Below the pieces are notes generated by a model. The model did not search any database, was not told where the DNA came from, and was given only the letters and a program-made list of their open reading frames with translations. From the NCBI GenBank assembly GCA_015501055.1, contig JADNYV010000002.1, forward strand, positions 682,001 to 746,000: DNA of 64,000 nucleotides, written 5' to 3'. This DNA comes from Mucidula mucida. Lineage: Eukaryota > Basidiomycota > Agaricomycetes > Agaricales > Physalacriaceae. This document shows positions 1 to 12,246 of this stretch, in pieces (positions within the stretch are counted from its first letter, which is position 1; each line of letters starts with the position of its first letter). Position numbers and translations under genes: made by a program.

Positions 1-3000
1 AGATGCGCAAGCAGGAAGTCCGAACTCCACAACGACATCTCGACAATTTTGACAATGAATTCACGCGCAGGTTGGGACATCGCAGACGTGCCCAGGCCTC
101 GGCCATACCATTTACCAGTCCACCAAGCCCTATTGGTCTCGTCGTGTTTGAATTCTCGGGTCAAGAACACCGCGATCAAAATCTTCTGGATGGCGCGCTG
201 AACAGCAATGACAGAGATAATACCCAACACCGCGTGAGAAGCGTCCCATAACTCGAGGAACCACTGCGCAACGTTAAGTATTGGAAGAAATAATCCTGCA
301 ATATGACTTACAAAGAATTCAAAGAAAGCAATAATGCCCACAAGGGCGAAGACATGAGCAAGGGCCGCCATCACAGAGCCGAATTTCGCCCACGATTCCA
401 TCATTGGTCCCAAGAACAATGAAATGAAGAAGAGCGTCATGAGCACCGCCGCGTTCCAAACCACCGGACCAACAGCAATGACAGCCATACGAATCAACGG
501 GCTAGGGTTCGTATTGCCGTTCTCATCAGGGAAGGACTTGACGAACATGTATGCATTGAGGAACAGTACCGACATGCATATGGGCCAGACGATTTCGGAG
601 AAGATGACGGTCTTCCAAGTTGCTCTGGGAGCGTCGCCAGAGAGCTTGTCGGAAGGGTGGCCAAGCTTCTTTTTCTTGTAACCTGTAATCATAGTACGCG
701 AAAGACGGCAGTACCCGTACCAACTGCTCGCCTTATGACGAGAGTTTCCTCTTGACATCCAACGCAGGAATTCTCGATAGTCGATGACGAAGTCCGACAA
801 CGAAAACTGGTGAGGGTTGAATAGGAAGGGCGCTATGCAAAGGGAAATGACCGATAGCCAGAAGTAGATCAAGTGAGGAATCCAAATGGCCATAGTAGCA
901 TAGAGCAGGAGAAGCAGATTGCGCATGCCCATGTAAATACTAGGACCGGCGAATCGAGAGTACAGGATACTGAAGTTGATGCGACTTGTCGCAAACCCAC
1001 GGCCCGTAGCGATGTATCGGGCACCTCCAAATGTCAAATTGCTCAGAATCGCCTGCGAGTAGATTTGCGTGGAGAAAACTTCGAAGAATGGCGACAACGA
1101 AAGGAAATGCTTTCCAAGTCGAAGCAGAGCTTTACCAGTGCCTCGCTCAACCAATTCTGTAGTCACCAATGAGAGGAGATTCGCTAACGCCAACCAGATT
1201 ACATACCTTGCAAAAACAAGGGCAAGAAAGCGATGAAGAACACCAGGAAAATGGAAACGATACAACGTCTGATCCAGTCGAAAACAGGGATGAGGTTGTA
1301 ACATCCTGGTTGGCCACCAATGACGTTTCCCGACGAGTCAACTTTACAGATCAGGAGCTGCTTGTTGAGCGTGCCGAGATAAAGAACTATGAACTATGAT
1401 GAGCATGGTTCAAATGAGCGCAAGATATTGTACTCACGCGTAACCATGAAAACCTGGATGGAATAAATGACGAGAATGTTGTTGATGTGGAATCCAGGAT
1501 GACCGTAGTAGAAAGTGAGGAAGCGGTCGATGGGAAGTTGCGTTCCCAGATAGTAATACTCTCGGCTCAACATTTGTTCACCCATACCAGTGCCAATCTT
1601 CGTCTGGAAGTTGAGAATCGTACCGAAACCAAGATCGCGACCTTTTCCACACTGGTAATACTCCGAATGCTTGATACGTCCACCGCGACCAAAAGCATTC
1701 ATACCCGCAAAGATATCCTCGTTTAGATGGAGACCCTTTTGCGCCTTGGAAACTCCTCCACGGGTGTTCATGAAGGTCGCATTTAGGAAATCGGGATGGC
1801 CGTAGTGCAGTTTACCACCGATCCACGCAAGTGCACGGGCCGTCATGGTACCGAACGTCTGCTCCTTTCCAGCGGCAATATCACCCAGCACACCGATATT
1901 CTCTGAGAAAATGTACTCCCGAGTTCCGACGATAGCCACAGGGGACTTTGTGAATTCCTTGTGACCCCATTGTGCATACGGGCTCTGGTTGGAGACGCGA
2001 TACTCCTCGAACTCCCCAAGAATGTTCCGGATCTTGAGACATTCTTCCAAGTAGTTGTCCTGATTAGCGTCAATGAGCTGCAAATATTCACCGCGATAGA
2101 AGATGATAGCGTGGTTCTGGTTGTCCGATTTTCCGTCACCCAAGATTGGGTTTCCGGGCAGTTCAACGCGGAATTTCGGCCTGCGACGACCAGTCTCTTC
2201 GTCAAATTCGGAGTGTCCGTCAATAAGAGTAGAAAACAAGCGAGGATCGCCTCCTTTGGAACCAGGCTCCTCGTCGAGATAGGCAATTTGGAGATCGGGA
2301 TAGGCGCGAAGCAGGAACTCCGTATTTTCTTGTTCTTCCTTGTTGAATTTCGCGTACCGCTGCATGGAGATGGTAAACTTGAACTTCCTCCGAGCCATAC
2401 GTTCTAACTCTCGCTCTAATCGCTCGGTGTTGCCGCCAAAATTATGAACGATATCGGGATTTTCGACGCGGTACAGGAGTTTGATGGCTTTCGAGTAGTT
2501 CATCATACCGGAAACAGTGCGATACAGCGTTTGTGCACGAAGGGACGCCCAGATACGCGTCCTCAACGTGTACTCCGGCGAAGACGTCTTGAAACCAATG
2601 CAGTAGAACGGCAGGTCGTCAGTCTTGGCTGCCTTTTCATTCGTCATAGTACCGGTTTCGTTCTCCATCTCCTCTGCAAGAATCTTGGTGTCCTTGACAA
2701 AGTTGTCCCATTCAACAGGATGTAACTGCTTCGTATACTCCAGGATCGTCACCCGAGTGTTTTTGTCTTCTTCACGAATAATTTCGCGTAAACTGAGCAA
2801 GATCTTCTCGGAGTAATGCGGAACGAGAACAGTGAAAGTCGGCATGGCATCAACGGGGACAGGCTCCGGAAGAGCGGTGGTAAGAGAGGAGGAGAAAAAC
2901 GAAATGCGGCGTTCGGCTTCGCCGCCAGGAGGGAAGAAGTTGCCCTTGAAGTTTTCCTGGTTGGTGAAGAAAGGAGGCGCGCGGAGAGTACGTCGACCAT

Positions 3001-5407
3001 CTGGACCATCCACCTGGTGATACAACAAGCGTTGAACGTGATCGATGGAGAGAAGATGCTCGCGGTACATGGAAATGATGACAGCATTCCAAATCTGGGA
3101 GACGAGAACCTGACCGAAGAGAGTTGATAAGTCGATATAGGACATAAAGCAGATAGAACGAACCTTTGGTTTATACTTGATCTCCATTTCACCGGTAGCG
3201 AGAAGCTTCGCGTAGATCCGCTTGGGGAGGCGAGTGAAAATGTCCTTCCAAGGCGTCCAGATACTCAACCCTAAACTGAAACTGCGCCCGATACTAAAGA
3301 CGACGATCCAGATGATGTACCAGAGGTAGGTATCCAAAAAGAATAATACCAGGTCCATGACATACATGATTGCAAGGGTGAATGGGACCTGATTTGTGCA
3401 TAAGGTGTTTCCAAAAATCACGTCATTGCAACCTTGTACTTTCGTCCTCGCCATGACAGCGACCGGAGAGGAGAACGACGATGTCAAGAAGAAATACGAT
3501 TCCACGAACTTGCACCCGAAGATTAGGACCCACATGAGCATAGATGCACTGCGAGCTGACCGCGTGAGACTGGGGTACGATGCTGTAAAAGTCTGCGATG
3601 CCATGTACTTCCTCGACTTGCCCGCCACCCTGTCACCGAACATCCGCCCTGAGGGGACCAGGGCGAACACGACGGTGACAACAACACTGATGAAAAATTG
3701 GACGATGGCAATGATGAGGGGAACTTGCGAATTCGTGACGGTGCCATCAACGGATGCGATGTAGAATGTCGGACCACAGGTCAAAGCCAGAATGATGATC
3801 AGGAAAAACAATCGGGTGGTGAGATGGGAGGCGTTGTTCCAGGTGGTCGGAATGTAAGAGAACTCGGCTATGGTAGCGGCAATCATGATGCTTGTAGAAA
3901 CTGCTCCTCCGAGAGCCACAGCAGACCAAGTCATCTCTGGAGAAGGGTCCGACTTGTTCTTCGGTGCGTACACCTTAGGAGAGTTGAAAGAAGTGTAAAA
4001 GTAGAACACCGCAACGTGGAGAATCCATATGCGGTTGAAGTTGACGAGAAGATGTAAGATGGAGCGCTTTTCAAAGTACGTCTTAAAGAAAACGCGGTTC
4101 CACTCGATCCGGCTGAACTTCATGAAACGCTGCGCCGGTGGTACATCGACCAAGCGGGTCTAGAAAATCGTGAGTCTAGAAGGGATGAAGAGGGCTAAAT
4201 CGCACATTATCGTTCAGAACGATCTTGGCCAAGCCCTCCGGGTACCAGAAGAGTTGATTGATATCGTCGTAACCAATGATCTGATCGTGATCCTTCTCCC
4301 GTCGGACGAACTTGCCATCCACTACTTCATAGCCCTGATCCCGCATGAAACGGTAAAGAGGTTTAACGACGGTGCTGAGGTACAGACCCTCCGGTACGGG
4401 ATCCACACGGTTCTGACACTCCGGACTGCGGTAATAATCGTCGGCGCACTTGAAAATGAAGCACAAACATTCAGGAACAAATCTGACGTTGGCCCCTTCT
4501 CCCCAGCAGAGAAGGAAGAGTGCTATCTGCCGCAGACGATCATAGTGGGACATGTTGTTCATGGCATTGCGCCAGCGATTGAGAGCAGAGTCCAGCGATT
4601 TGTTGCCGCCTTTAGCACCTTTGACAGATTTGAGGCGTTGGAGACCGGGATTCTGGGATTGACCAACAGCGTCATCGAGATTGAGCTGTGCCGCAAAATA
4701 CCATTTCCGGTAGTTGGCATGTTGACCACCAATGTAATCGGCGTGAAGAGTGAGTAGAGCCTGTGCTGGACTCATGCGGGAAGCGCGGGAGTCGAGAAGA
4801 TGCATGGTGAAGTCGAACTGAATATGCGTGAGCGGAATCCTATATAGCAAGGTAGCCGATACATACCATATTCCGCATCGAATCGCGTTGAAAACCAAAC
4901 TTTTGGGTAAGATCAAGAAATATATCCTCAATTTCCTCTTTCGACATTGGGATGCCCTTGTCCGCAGACCAGGCGGGGTAAGGCTCGCTGGAGCCCATGC
5001 CGGGGTCCGCAAAGGGTGATATACTGGGTATACTTGCATGTGAGTCCACGGAAGGAACATATCGCCGACTGTAGACGTCCTGCTCTGAGCTGCCTAAAGG
5101 GAAGGTTTAGTCGGGGGCTATGTGAGGCAGCGCGTTGGAATGCAGAGCAATACGACAACAGCGTAGAATATACAGGAATGGAACTCACTGTTTTGGTCGT
5201 AGTATCCCGGGCTTCCGGCTAACCTGGTAGTGCTTGAGTTGTAGGAGCCGTAGTGGTCTCCGGCATCAGAGTCAGCGTCGTAATCCCGTCTGGGCTGGGG
5301 GTGCCGGGAGCCGGAGCCTGCTGCTGAGCACCCTGAGGAGGGCGCTGTCCAGCATTGGAAAAGGGATTTCGGGGATCCTGAGGCAAACCATAGCCTCGGG
5401 AAGTCAT
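1..5407 (-). CDS. FKS1: 1,3-beta-glucan synthase catalytic subunit, C-terminus cut by window edge
   Basis: This large plasma-membrane enzyme makes cell-wall beta-1,3-glucan from UDP-glucose. The start is the ATG at 5407 ([12 protein letters not shown]). Introns at 5094-5188, 4818-4866, 4160-4205, an in-frame one at 3110-3163, and two near 1437 and 1207-1159 restore conserved FKS blocks. These include the N-terminal FKS1 domain ([19 protein letters not shown]), the cytosolic catalytic region ([31 protein letters not shown]) and the tail motif [20 protein letters not shown]. Many membrane segments lie on both sides of the catalytic domain. The reading frame breaks at a G5 run at 5297-5301, within the disordered N-terminus. 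The segment usually called hot spot 1 reads [10 protein letters not shown]. The last residues lie beyond base 1. The gene is divergent from the LRR-like gene, with 209 bp between the two start codons. Confidence 0.96.
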
Positions 5408-5616
5408 GACGACTCGACGTCTTGTGCACCAGGCGGGTAAGGAAAGACGACGAGAAGGAAAAGAATGGCAGATCAAACAGCGAGCGGGCTAGGAGAACGA
5501 GTAGATGACGGTAAGAAAAGAGTGCAGTTCCTGTAACGTCGTTAGGGAGGGAGTGGGAGAAATCAATCTGGCTCAATTTGGCTCGTCACGCGTCACACTA
5601 CTTCTTCCCGATCATC

Positions 5617-7610
5617 ATGGCTATTGTTCTGGCGCGTCGCCGCCCACAGGTCTCCACAGATCTCACGGTCTCCAAATACGTTCATCTACCTCCGAACAGC
5701 ATTGGCCCGTATGTGCTCTATGAACATCCTCAAGCCCTCTCATACGTGCCCACATCGGCCTACTTTTATATACGCGTCCTCGCGTCTATGCCAGAGGAAG
5801 TGCACAGATTGGGTTCATTCACGCTGTCCTATTCTCCTCCGAAGAGCATATCTGACTTTGATGTTCTACGTGCACTCATTCCAACCTACGGCGAGCCTGG
5901 CTTCACTCTGTCACGCGTTGACCCGCGTCTTTGGGCTACCCTCGCTCAACTCTATAAAGCCAGTTTACCAGACTGCTTTTCCTACTATTCCTTGCCACTA
6001 TCCGACTCCTATATACCCCTACTACAGTCTATCCCTGCAACCGTGGATTTTTCCATGGTTACAATTTTGGAGTTGCCCGGGTGTTCAGAATTAGATGACA
6101 CTACCATTGTTGAACTCAAATCGCTTCATACGCTCTGTGCGCTCGAAGCAAGTGGCACCAAGCTAACCAACCATGGCATACGTACGCTTAGCAAGACCCT
6201 CTTCTGGGACGACACTTCGAGACGAGGTCCATGGCCGCTCAGAATACTTCGTTTGCGGAACTGCCCTGGCATCACGGGTGACATCTTGGCCTTCACAGTC
6301 GCGTTTCCCCTGCTTTCTGTTTTAGGTTAGTCACTTCGTTCTGTATTCGCGAAGATAACCTCATGGTAGTCATAGATCTACGAGGCACCAAGTGTTGGAC
6401 CTCGTGTGCTAATGGGTCCCCTTGGTCACTGTCGACAAACCGTGACCTCTATCATCCGACACCTCTTCGCGCTTCTCTTGCCTTTTTGAGGTCAATGAGC
6501 CCTAGTGGCCTCTTTTCCTCACCAACGCCTTATTATCTCTGTATAGACGGCCTTCGTTACGCGCAGAGTTACGAGCCCCGACCTTCTGATGCCACACACG
6601 ACTTGCAAACCTCACAACGCTCTGATGTCGCTGTCAGCAAGAGAGATTCCGTAATGTTACTTCCGCTACGCCGTGAGTGTTCCACGTCGTCTATTTCGCC
6701 GAACCACGGTGGAGGGGCGCATCGAATATTCGGGAAACAACCCTCTTCTGCCGTGTCAGAATTCTCAGTTCAGAGCGGTCAACGCTTGTCAGTCATGGTA
6801 CGTTTCGTTTCTCCGCCTTTGCGCACAACTAACAAATTGAAGCAGGATCCTTTGTCGCCAGACTGGATGCAAAACGTGAGCTCACGTGAGATGGAAGAGG
6901 CTCGCCGTCGAGACTCAGTCAGTACCTTCTATTCGTCTCCCCTCTATTCCAGGCAGCCCTCTCTCTCTGTGGCGGAAAGAAATTATCAGATCCAAGAGGC
7001 GACATTTCGCACATCTGGGAACGCGAAAGCCATGTTTTACCGAGACCCCCCACCATGGACTGCGCTTGACCAGTGCAAGCCAGCTTCAACTTCCTGGGTA
7101 GGACCAAAGAAAAAGAACATCGACAAAGTCTCTGTCGACATGAACAGCGAGAAGGCGCGTCTCATGGCTGCTTGGCAGACTTCCTTGATCAAGGAGAAAG
7201 GCAAGAAGAAGGAGAACATGTCCCTGCCGACACCCGAAAGATTACAAGACACCTTGAAAGGCGGAAATCCATTTCGTCGCAAATCGGATAGTACTAGTAC
7301 TCGTCGCCCCGCCGTCGTTGCGTCTGAAACCGATACAGTACCTCCGTCTCTCCTTGGTACATCCAATTCCGCCGTTCCCCCGAAGCGCGTTCGGCCTATC
7401 TCCGCCTTGTATGTGCCGGATCTTCCAGAAGGGGAGAAGAAGAAATTGGCGGCCGCCACTCGAATGGAGACGCGCCAGTCTCTCCCAGGTAGCGCGACTT
7501 CCAGTAAAATCGGTCGTTCTGGTGGGAAGGAAGTTCAAGGTCCTCCCGCCAAAAAGGCCAAAACCTTTGACATGAAGTCTTGGTTACAGCCAAAACCGAA
7601 GATGGGCTGA
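5617..7610 (+). CDS. Leucine-rich-repeat-like protein with disordered C-terminus
   Basis: I do not recognise a named family. The start is the ATG at 5617 (MAIVLARRRPQVSTDL). Introns at 6326-6375 (phase 1) and 6798-6845 (48 bp, in frame, AACTAAC branch site) give a protein of about 630 residues. The first third contains repeat-like segments such as VTILELPGCSELDD, LRILRLRNCPGITGD and LLSVLDLRGTK, which resemble AMN1/F-box-type LRRs. The rest is rich in Ser, Arg and Pro and has a basic tail (AKKAKTFDMKSWLQPKPKMG) that could hold a nuclear signal. The TAG..GT splice joins a clean LRR, which supports the model. The 3' end is 99 bp from the transposon. The function is unknown; an adaptor role is only inference. 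Confidence 0.75.
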
Positions 7611-7701
7611 TGTTGCCTTCCTTGTATTCTTCATTTTCCTTCACCAGGGTCATCAAGGAGCCGGGAAGCGTTTCCTCGTTCCTTTGACGGGATATTGTAT
7701 T

Positions 7702-7709
7702 ATTTACAC
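7702..7709. other. Target-site duplication, left copy (ATTTACAC)
   Basis: The octamer ATTTACAC abuts the left inverted repeat and is repeated in the same orientation at 10094-10101, just outside the right inverted repeat. Confidence 0.85.
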
Positions 7710-7803
7710 CACCAACACTTCCCACTTAACCCACCTAATTAGGTGGTCAGGACACCCCCAGCGGACCACCTAACTAGGTGGGTTAAGTCGTTATTTACAC
7801 CTA
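7710..7803 (+). repeat. Left terminal inverted repeat with nested palindromes
   Basis: This is the 94-bp left arm. Inside it, ACTTAACCCACCTAATTAGG begins an arm of about 25 bp that pairs with the segment ending GGTGGGTTAAGT near 7787. Each arm is itself palindromic (CCACCTAATTAGGTGG). The GGACACCCCCAGC segment forms the loop. Confidence 0.92.
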
Positions 7804-8157
7804 CGCAATATTTTACAAGTACAACGGACTTGTAGCACTCGCTAGCCGTCACTACCGTGTGATCGACGTATCATCACTGTCCCGCCCATCAAACCGACGC
7901 TGCTCCCGTCAATTCGTCGCTATTGCGTGATCGGCATGCGATCAATCCTTCCGCTCATCGTCCCGACGCCGCTCCCGTCGTCTCGTCACTTGCCCACCTC
8001 ATAGGCACCCAAAAATTTTAAGAAAATCATTCAAATAGATAATTTAGTACTGTACACAGACAAGTACTCTGTTAGTAAAATATTCGGGAACCGTAACACG
8101 AAAGCAAGTCGTCTTCGTAAAACCACTCGCAATCGTCGGCGGTGTGGGTATCTCGCT

Positions 8158-8627
8158 TCATCCCGATTCCCCGTCGTCGCAGCCATCTGAATCGCTTTCC
8201 GTCGTCCGGTCTGCATAGCTAATCGCCCTCGCGAACCAATCGCAAACAGACACTCGCCACCACCCTTCCACAGGCAAAACTAAAATCTGACTCTGCATCT
8301 CGCCCTCATGCCAGCACTGAGTGTCCATTCCCCAAGCCGCTCTACTCTTGACTGTCGCAGTGGACCCCGTAAGCTTCTCGATGTGCTTCGTCGCCTCGTT
8401 CCATATGCATCGGCCACCTCTCGTCGGATCTCGTGGACGACAGCACAGGCGGAAGGGCCGACAGAGAAATAACGATATAGAGGTGTTCTTCGTTGCCCAG
8501 TGCGCGCGCGCACGTCCCGCAGATGACAAGGCATGTCGGCTCTGGCTTTGTAGACCATACTGTTGCATGGATAGAAGTCGCCGCATGCCAAGCAGGGCCT
8601 CCGAGTCAGCACGTAGCAGGATGTCAT
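8158..8627 (-). pseudogene. Degenerate open frame inside the transposon
   Basis: Two overlapping minus-strand frames (8280-8627 and 8158-8586) look like one broken coding region. The first carries a Cys/His cluster (CLACGDFYPC..., then ADMPCHLRD). The second reads WNEATKHIEKLTGS and TVKSRAAWGMDTQCW and ends in an acidic tail. It could be a remnant of a captured or transposon-encoded protein. I cannot name a family, and there is no complete transposase core. Confidence 0.3.
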
Positions 8628-8699
8628 GCCTGAAGGAAGTAGCAGAAGTGAAGAGAGCTAGCCGGCATGTGCGACGGCGTGGTGGTGGTGGTTAGTGGT

Positions 8700-9999
8700 A
8701 GAGAGACGATCATCGATCGCGTAGTCAGACGTGGTACAGACTGCAATGTTTATAATGTTACCCACAGTGCGAAAGGCAGAGGGTAATAGACAATTAGTGT
8801 CTATTGACACAGTTACACTCATGGAAGAATTTCCCGATATGAAGGAAATCTTGAGTCAAGACAGTCAATAGTCGAAAGAAGATGTTAAGTGCATACAAAT
8901 GCTTTAGGGATTGCCTCGTATATGCTCTCGTACAACCAAAATTCCTGCATCACAGAGTGTACTAATGGACTCCATCTTGCAGCATACATTATTTATATGC
9001 AATACAAGACAACTGACGATCTTACTTCGGCGTGTTTCAATTATCGCCATCGTCGAGGTCGACGATGAGCCGGACAATCATAACATATAGGTATATCTTT
9101 GTGCGTGCTTACTGGATTCACTTCATTCTTCTTCTGATAGATGGCAACAGCTTATAATATATATTTCCGATGCTCATAAAGCGACTCCGTTGCAGCCGTC
9201 GCTGTAGAGAGCAATCCCGCACCATAGTTCGGAACCCGGCAACTCGATCCGGACATCCGACACAGCAATCAAGCAGCTTCTTGGTCTTCACCACGTCTTT
9301 CCATGAACCTGCGAATAACAGCACAGCGACGAAGACGGCCTGCGGGGCCTGAAATATCGGTATCTGGTGAGTGTATCGTATTCTTTACCTATTTACTGTG
9401 TCGTCAGCGTTGCTGCATGCCAGATACTCACAACTCTGTCCGAAGGCGCCTCCACCTCTAACAACACGCCGACAGCAGACGACGCTACATGCCAGCATTC
9501 TCGCGATGTCACTATCCTCCCCATCAAGTCCGCTGCTACCTAAAACGACGTCCGTGCTTCGACGACGGCGCCAAACCGCGTCTTCCTCCCGTTCTCCCCT
9601 TCCCATGGCGGATATCTCCAACTCGAGCAACGCCTCTGAAGGCTTCATGGAGGCTGTTATCCCTGGCGCGAGTGCTGCGCGTACCCTCGTTCTACCTCAT
9701 ACCACCCAGCTTACAAAAAGACACCCGTACTATACCCTCAATTTGCACTTTTAGAAGAAAATAGTAGTAGCACAATGTATCGTATACGCAACCAATTTTA
9801 TTTTTATTTTTTACAATTTTTTTTCATGTGCGCCGGCAGCGACGACAGCGGCGGGGCGGGATTCCAGGATGACAGTGGGCGAGGCCATGACAATCGTCGA
9901 TCACGCGGTGATGGCAGCGCCCAAGGCCCGGCATGTTGTCGCCGCTGACACGGCCTTGCGATGGACTACAAGTTGTACAATTCTGAGCCTTGATATCGC
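8700..9999. other. Transposon interior without a recognisable gene
   Basis: This stretch is AT-rich up to about 9170. Short Arg/Ser-rich open frames follow at 9371-9754 on both strands without convincing protein character. Near the right end (9835-9960) a G/C-rich block has GTGATCGACG-like words that resemble those near the left end (7850-7990) in inverted orientation. This may be subterminal repeat structure. Confidence 0.5.
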
Positions 10000-10093
10000 T
10001 AGGTGTAAATAACAACTTAACCCACCTAGTTAGGTGGTCCGCTGGGGGTGTCCTGACCACCTAATTAGGTGGGTTAAGTGGGAAGTGTTGGTG
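10000..10093 (-). repeat. Right terminal inverted repeat
   Basis: This is the reverse complement of 7710-7803 with one mismatch. It has the same nested palindromes and ends with GTGTTGGTG at 10093, next to the right copy of the target octamer. Confidence 0.92.
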
Positions 10094-10101
10094 ATTTACA
10101 C
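10094..10101. other. Target-site duplication, right copy (ATTTACAC)
   Basis: This is the direct repeat of 7702-7709 and marks the right insertion boundary of the transposon. Confidence 0.85.
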
Positions 10102-10360
10102 GGTCTCATACTGTATGTATGCTGTAATACTAAGACTACGATTTACTTGAATAAGGTTAAGTCTAATGAAGCGATGCGGGCGACATATGAATAAATAGAT
10201 GAAAAAGAGCATGCAAAGGAGTGTGGGTATGAAGGAGAAAAGACATAAGGAGCGTGATGGGGTCGTATAACCGTAAAAATATGAGATTGTAAGACATAAA
10301 TTAGAAGGACTGTCCTACCAAAGTCCAACACCCAAATAATAAATGCAGCAGGAAACCCGA

Positions 10361-12246
10361 TTACTTGAAGGACTCGCCTCCACCTCCGCCTCGCATGATC
10401 GCCTTCATAAAGGCAAAAAAGCGCTCTCCGTACTCCTCTGCGGGAACGGGACTGATCTTATGTCTATCCGCCTTCAGACCTTTCCATATATGCTCCACTT
10501 TCTTCGCGGTCGTATAGGGCGTCAAGATATCAATCACCCCAAGATAGTAAATCGTGTGTTCTGGTTTGTTGTTCTCGTCCGTAGCGCGCAAACCACCTTC
10601 ATCCCGATAAAATACGAAATGTTGTCGTTCACCGGTGTCCTCATCTGGTAACTGGCTGGCTATACGTTTTGGGTCAGATTCGCGCATCGCTCGGCGCATG
10701 GCAATGGCCTCCGAGGAAAAGTGTGCAATCGATGTGCCGCTAAATGTCGGCCGACGTCGATGCCCATGCGACAGAGGGAATTCCGGCTACAACAGTCAGT
10801 TATTCACGTAGGCACTACTGAAATTTGACCGGCTTACCTCAAACACTTTGAGCGTATTTTTTCGCAGATTATCCCGGTTACCTCTCCGCATGTTGTGTAT
10901 CCCAACGAGCAAGCTATAGTCCATTACTCCAATCGACTTGAGCAGCTCTTTATCTCTTCTAAGCTGCTCAGTCAATAACGCCCTCTTCTCCGGCCCAAAC
11001 TCCAGCATATGCTCCCTGTTGATCCAATTGAGATCCTTGAGGACGGGATTATTCTTGTCCTTGAGGAGCTCCTCTGGATATTCCCTGCCGACCGTACTTC
11101 CTTTCAGATCGAAAGTCTCGTGAATATCCTTGTGGGGCGGAAACAAATTGTTCATGATAACGAAGTGAATTTTCCGACCTCGCGGCAGTTTCACACGATG
11201 GAGACCATAGAACCGCGACAGGAGAGTGTGAGGGTTCTCCTTGACATGATTGTAGTATTGTTTCAAGATGCCAAGGAGGAATTGATGCTCGCTGTGGCGT
11301 ATGGTCTTGATGATGAAACGATAGTCGCGGGAGAAGTAGAAGAAGGAGCCCGACTTGCCGGGAGAGCCCAGCTCTGAAAGTATATATTTGGAGGTCAGGG
11401 AAAGGAGATAGTCGGCGGGGTCAAGATGAAAGTAGTCTTCGCGCAGAGAGCGGAAGACCCATGGCGCATAGTCCTTGAATTTGAAGTCGTACTTGGCGGA
11501 CGGCGTCAACTCGTTTCCGACGATGTCAAAAGAGAATTTATGACGCGCAGTAAAGTCGTCGTCGGTCAATGGTCGCTTTATCTTGGCTTGGGTCCGGGAG
11601 AACTAGGGGAAGGAAATGAGACGGGCACAAGCAGGAAAGTGAAGATCCTTACGCCAATGCGAATGCCCGTCAACATATTGTACATGAGTACATAGTTGAC
11701 ATGGTCCTCTCCAATGAGGTTGCCAACCAGCGGAGCATCTTCTCCCTTCTTCGTGTCGCTTCTGGTGAGCGCTGCCTCGGCTTGCTGCTGCTTTGCCCTT
11801 TTCTCCATACGCTCGCGCCGTATCTTTTCCGCATGAAGCTCAATATCATTCGCTACATCGTCCGAGATATCCTCCTGGGAGTCGACTTGCTGCTGTTGGG
11901 CAGCCATGCGTGACGTAGAAAAGCTTGTAGTATGCCGTCTCGCAGCCCTGTGCATGGATGGCGGCTGGAGATACTGGGAAGAATCTAGAAGAGATCCTTT
12001 CGTGTCTGTCGAGGAGCGCTGCATGGACGAAGACGAGGCTTGGCACTGTTTGTCGCCATCGTGAGGAGCGAGGGCGTCGTCGGGGAGCGCCTCTGGCTCG
12101 TCAAAGACAATCTTGTTGCCCGAGGTGTTGCCATTGGTCTGAGCGGTGTCTACACCGTACTCCTTTATGCTAGCTGGTGGCGAGGGCGGTGGCGGACCAA
12201 TACGGGTGTCGATGCCCGCCCCTCCGGTCGCAACGGTATGCGACAT
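10361..12246 (-). CDS. MSS4: Phosphatidylinositol-4-phosphate 5-kinase
   Basis: The enzyme phosphorylates PI4P to PI(4,5)P2 at the plasma membrane and so controls actin and secretion. Introns at 11603-11652 and 10787-10837 give about 594 residues. Residues 1-170 are disordered and rich in Gln, Ser and Arg. The kinase domain runs from about 190 and has [15 protein letters not shown], the DLKGS motif ([11 protein letters not shown]), the MDYSLL motif ([14 protein letters not shown]) and the metal-binding GVIDILTPY segment. The C-terminus reads [19 protein letters not shown], as in the family. The protein is shorter than yeast Mss4 because the N-terminal extension is short. The start at 12246 is the first ATG of the open frame. 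It is divergent from the MYND gene, with 118 bp between start codons. Confidence 0.95.

Larger units (their letters stand above)
7710..10093. mobile_element. 2.4-kb DNA transposon with 94-bp terminal inverted repeats, probably non-autonomous
   Basis: The ends 7710-7803 and 10000-10093 are inverted copies that match at 93 of 94 positions (the difference is at 7789). Both begin CACCAACACTTCCCAC. The same octamer, ATTTACAC, lies directly outside each end (7702-7709 and 10094-10101), as expected for an 8-bp target-site duplication. The interior has only short broken open frames, with no intact transposase that I can see. Eight-base duplications occur in hAT and in Kyakuja/Dileera/Zisupton elements. 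The terminal sequence does not let me choose between them. The element sits between two convergent genes, 99 bp after one stop codon and 267 bp from the other, and interrupts neither. Confidence 0.9.

Noticed and set aside
4170..4757. Plus-strand open frame of 195 codons opposite FKS1
   Set aside because: Shadow of the conserved FKS1 reading frame on the minus strand.
9371..9754. Plus-strand open frame in the transposon
   Set aside because: Low-complexity Ser/Arg/Thr sequence, equally open on the other strand, with no motif.
7710..10093. Helitron or LTR retrotransposon
   Set aside because: Long inverted repeats and an 8-bp duplication do not fit either class; no LTR, helicase or reverse transcriptase is seen.
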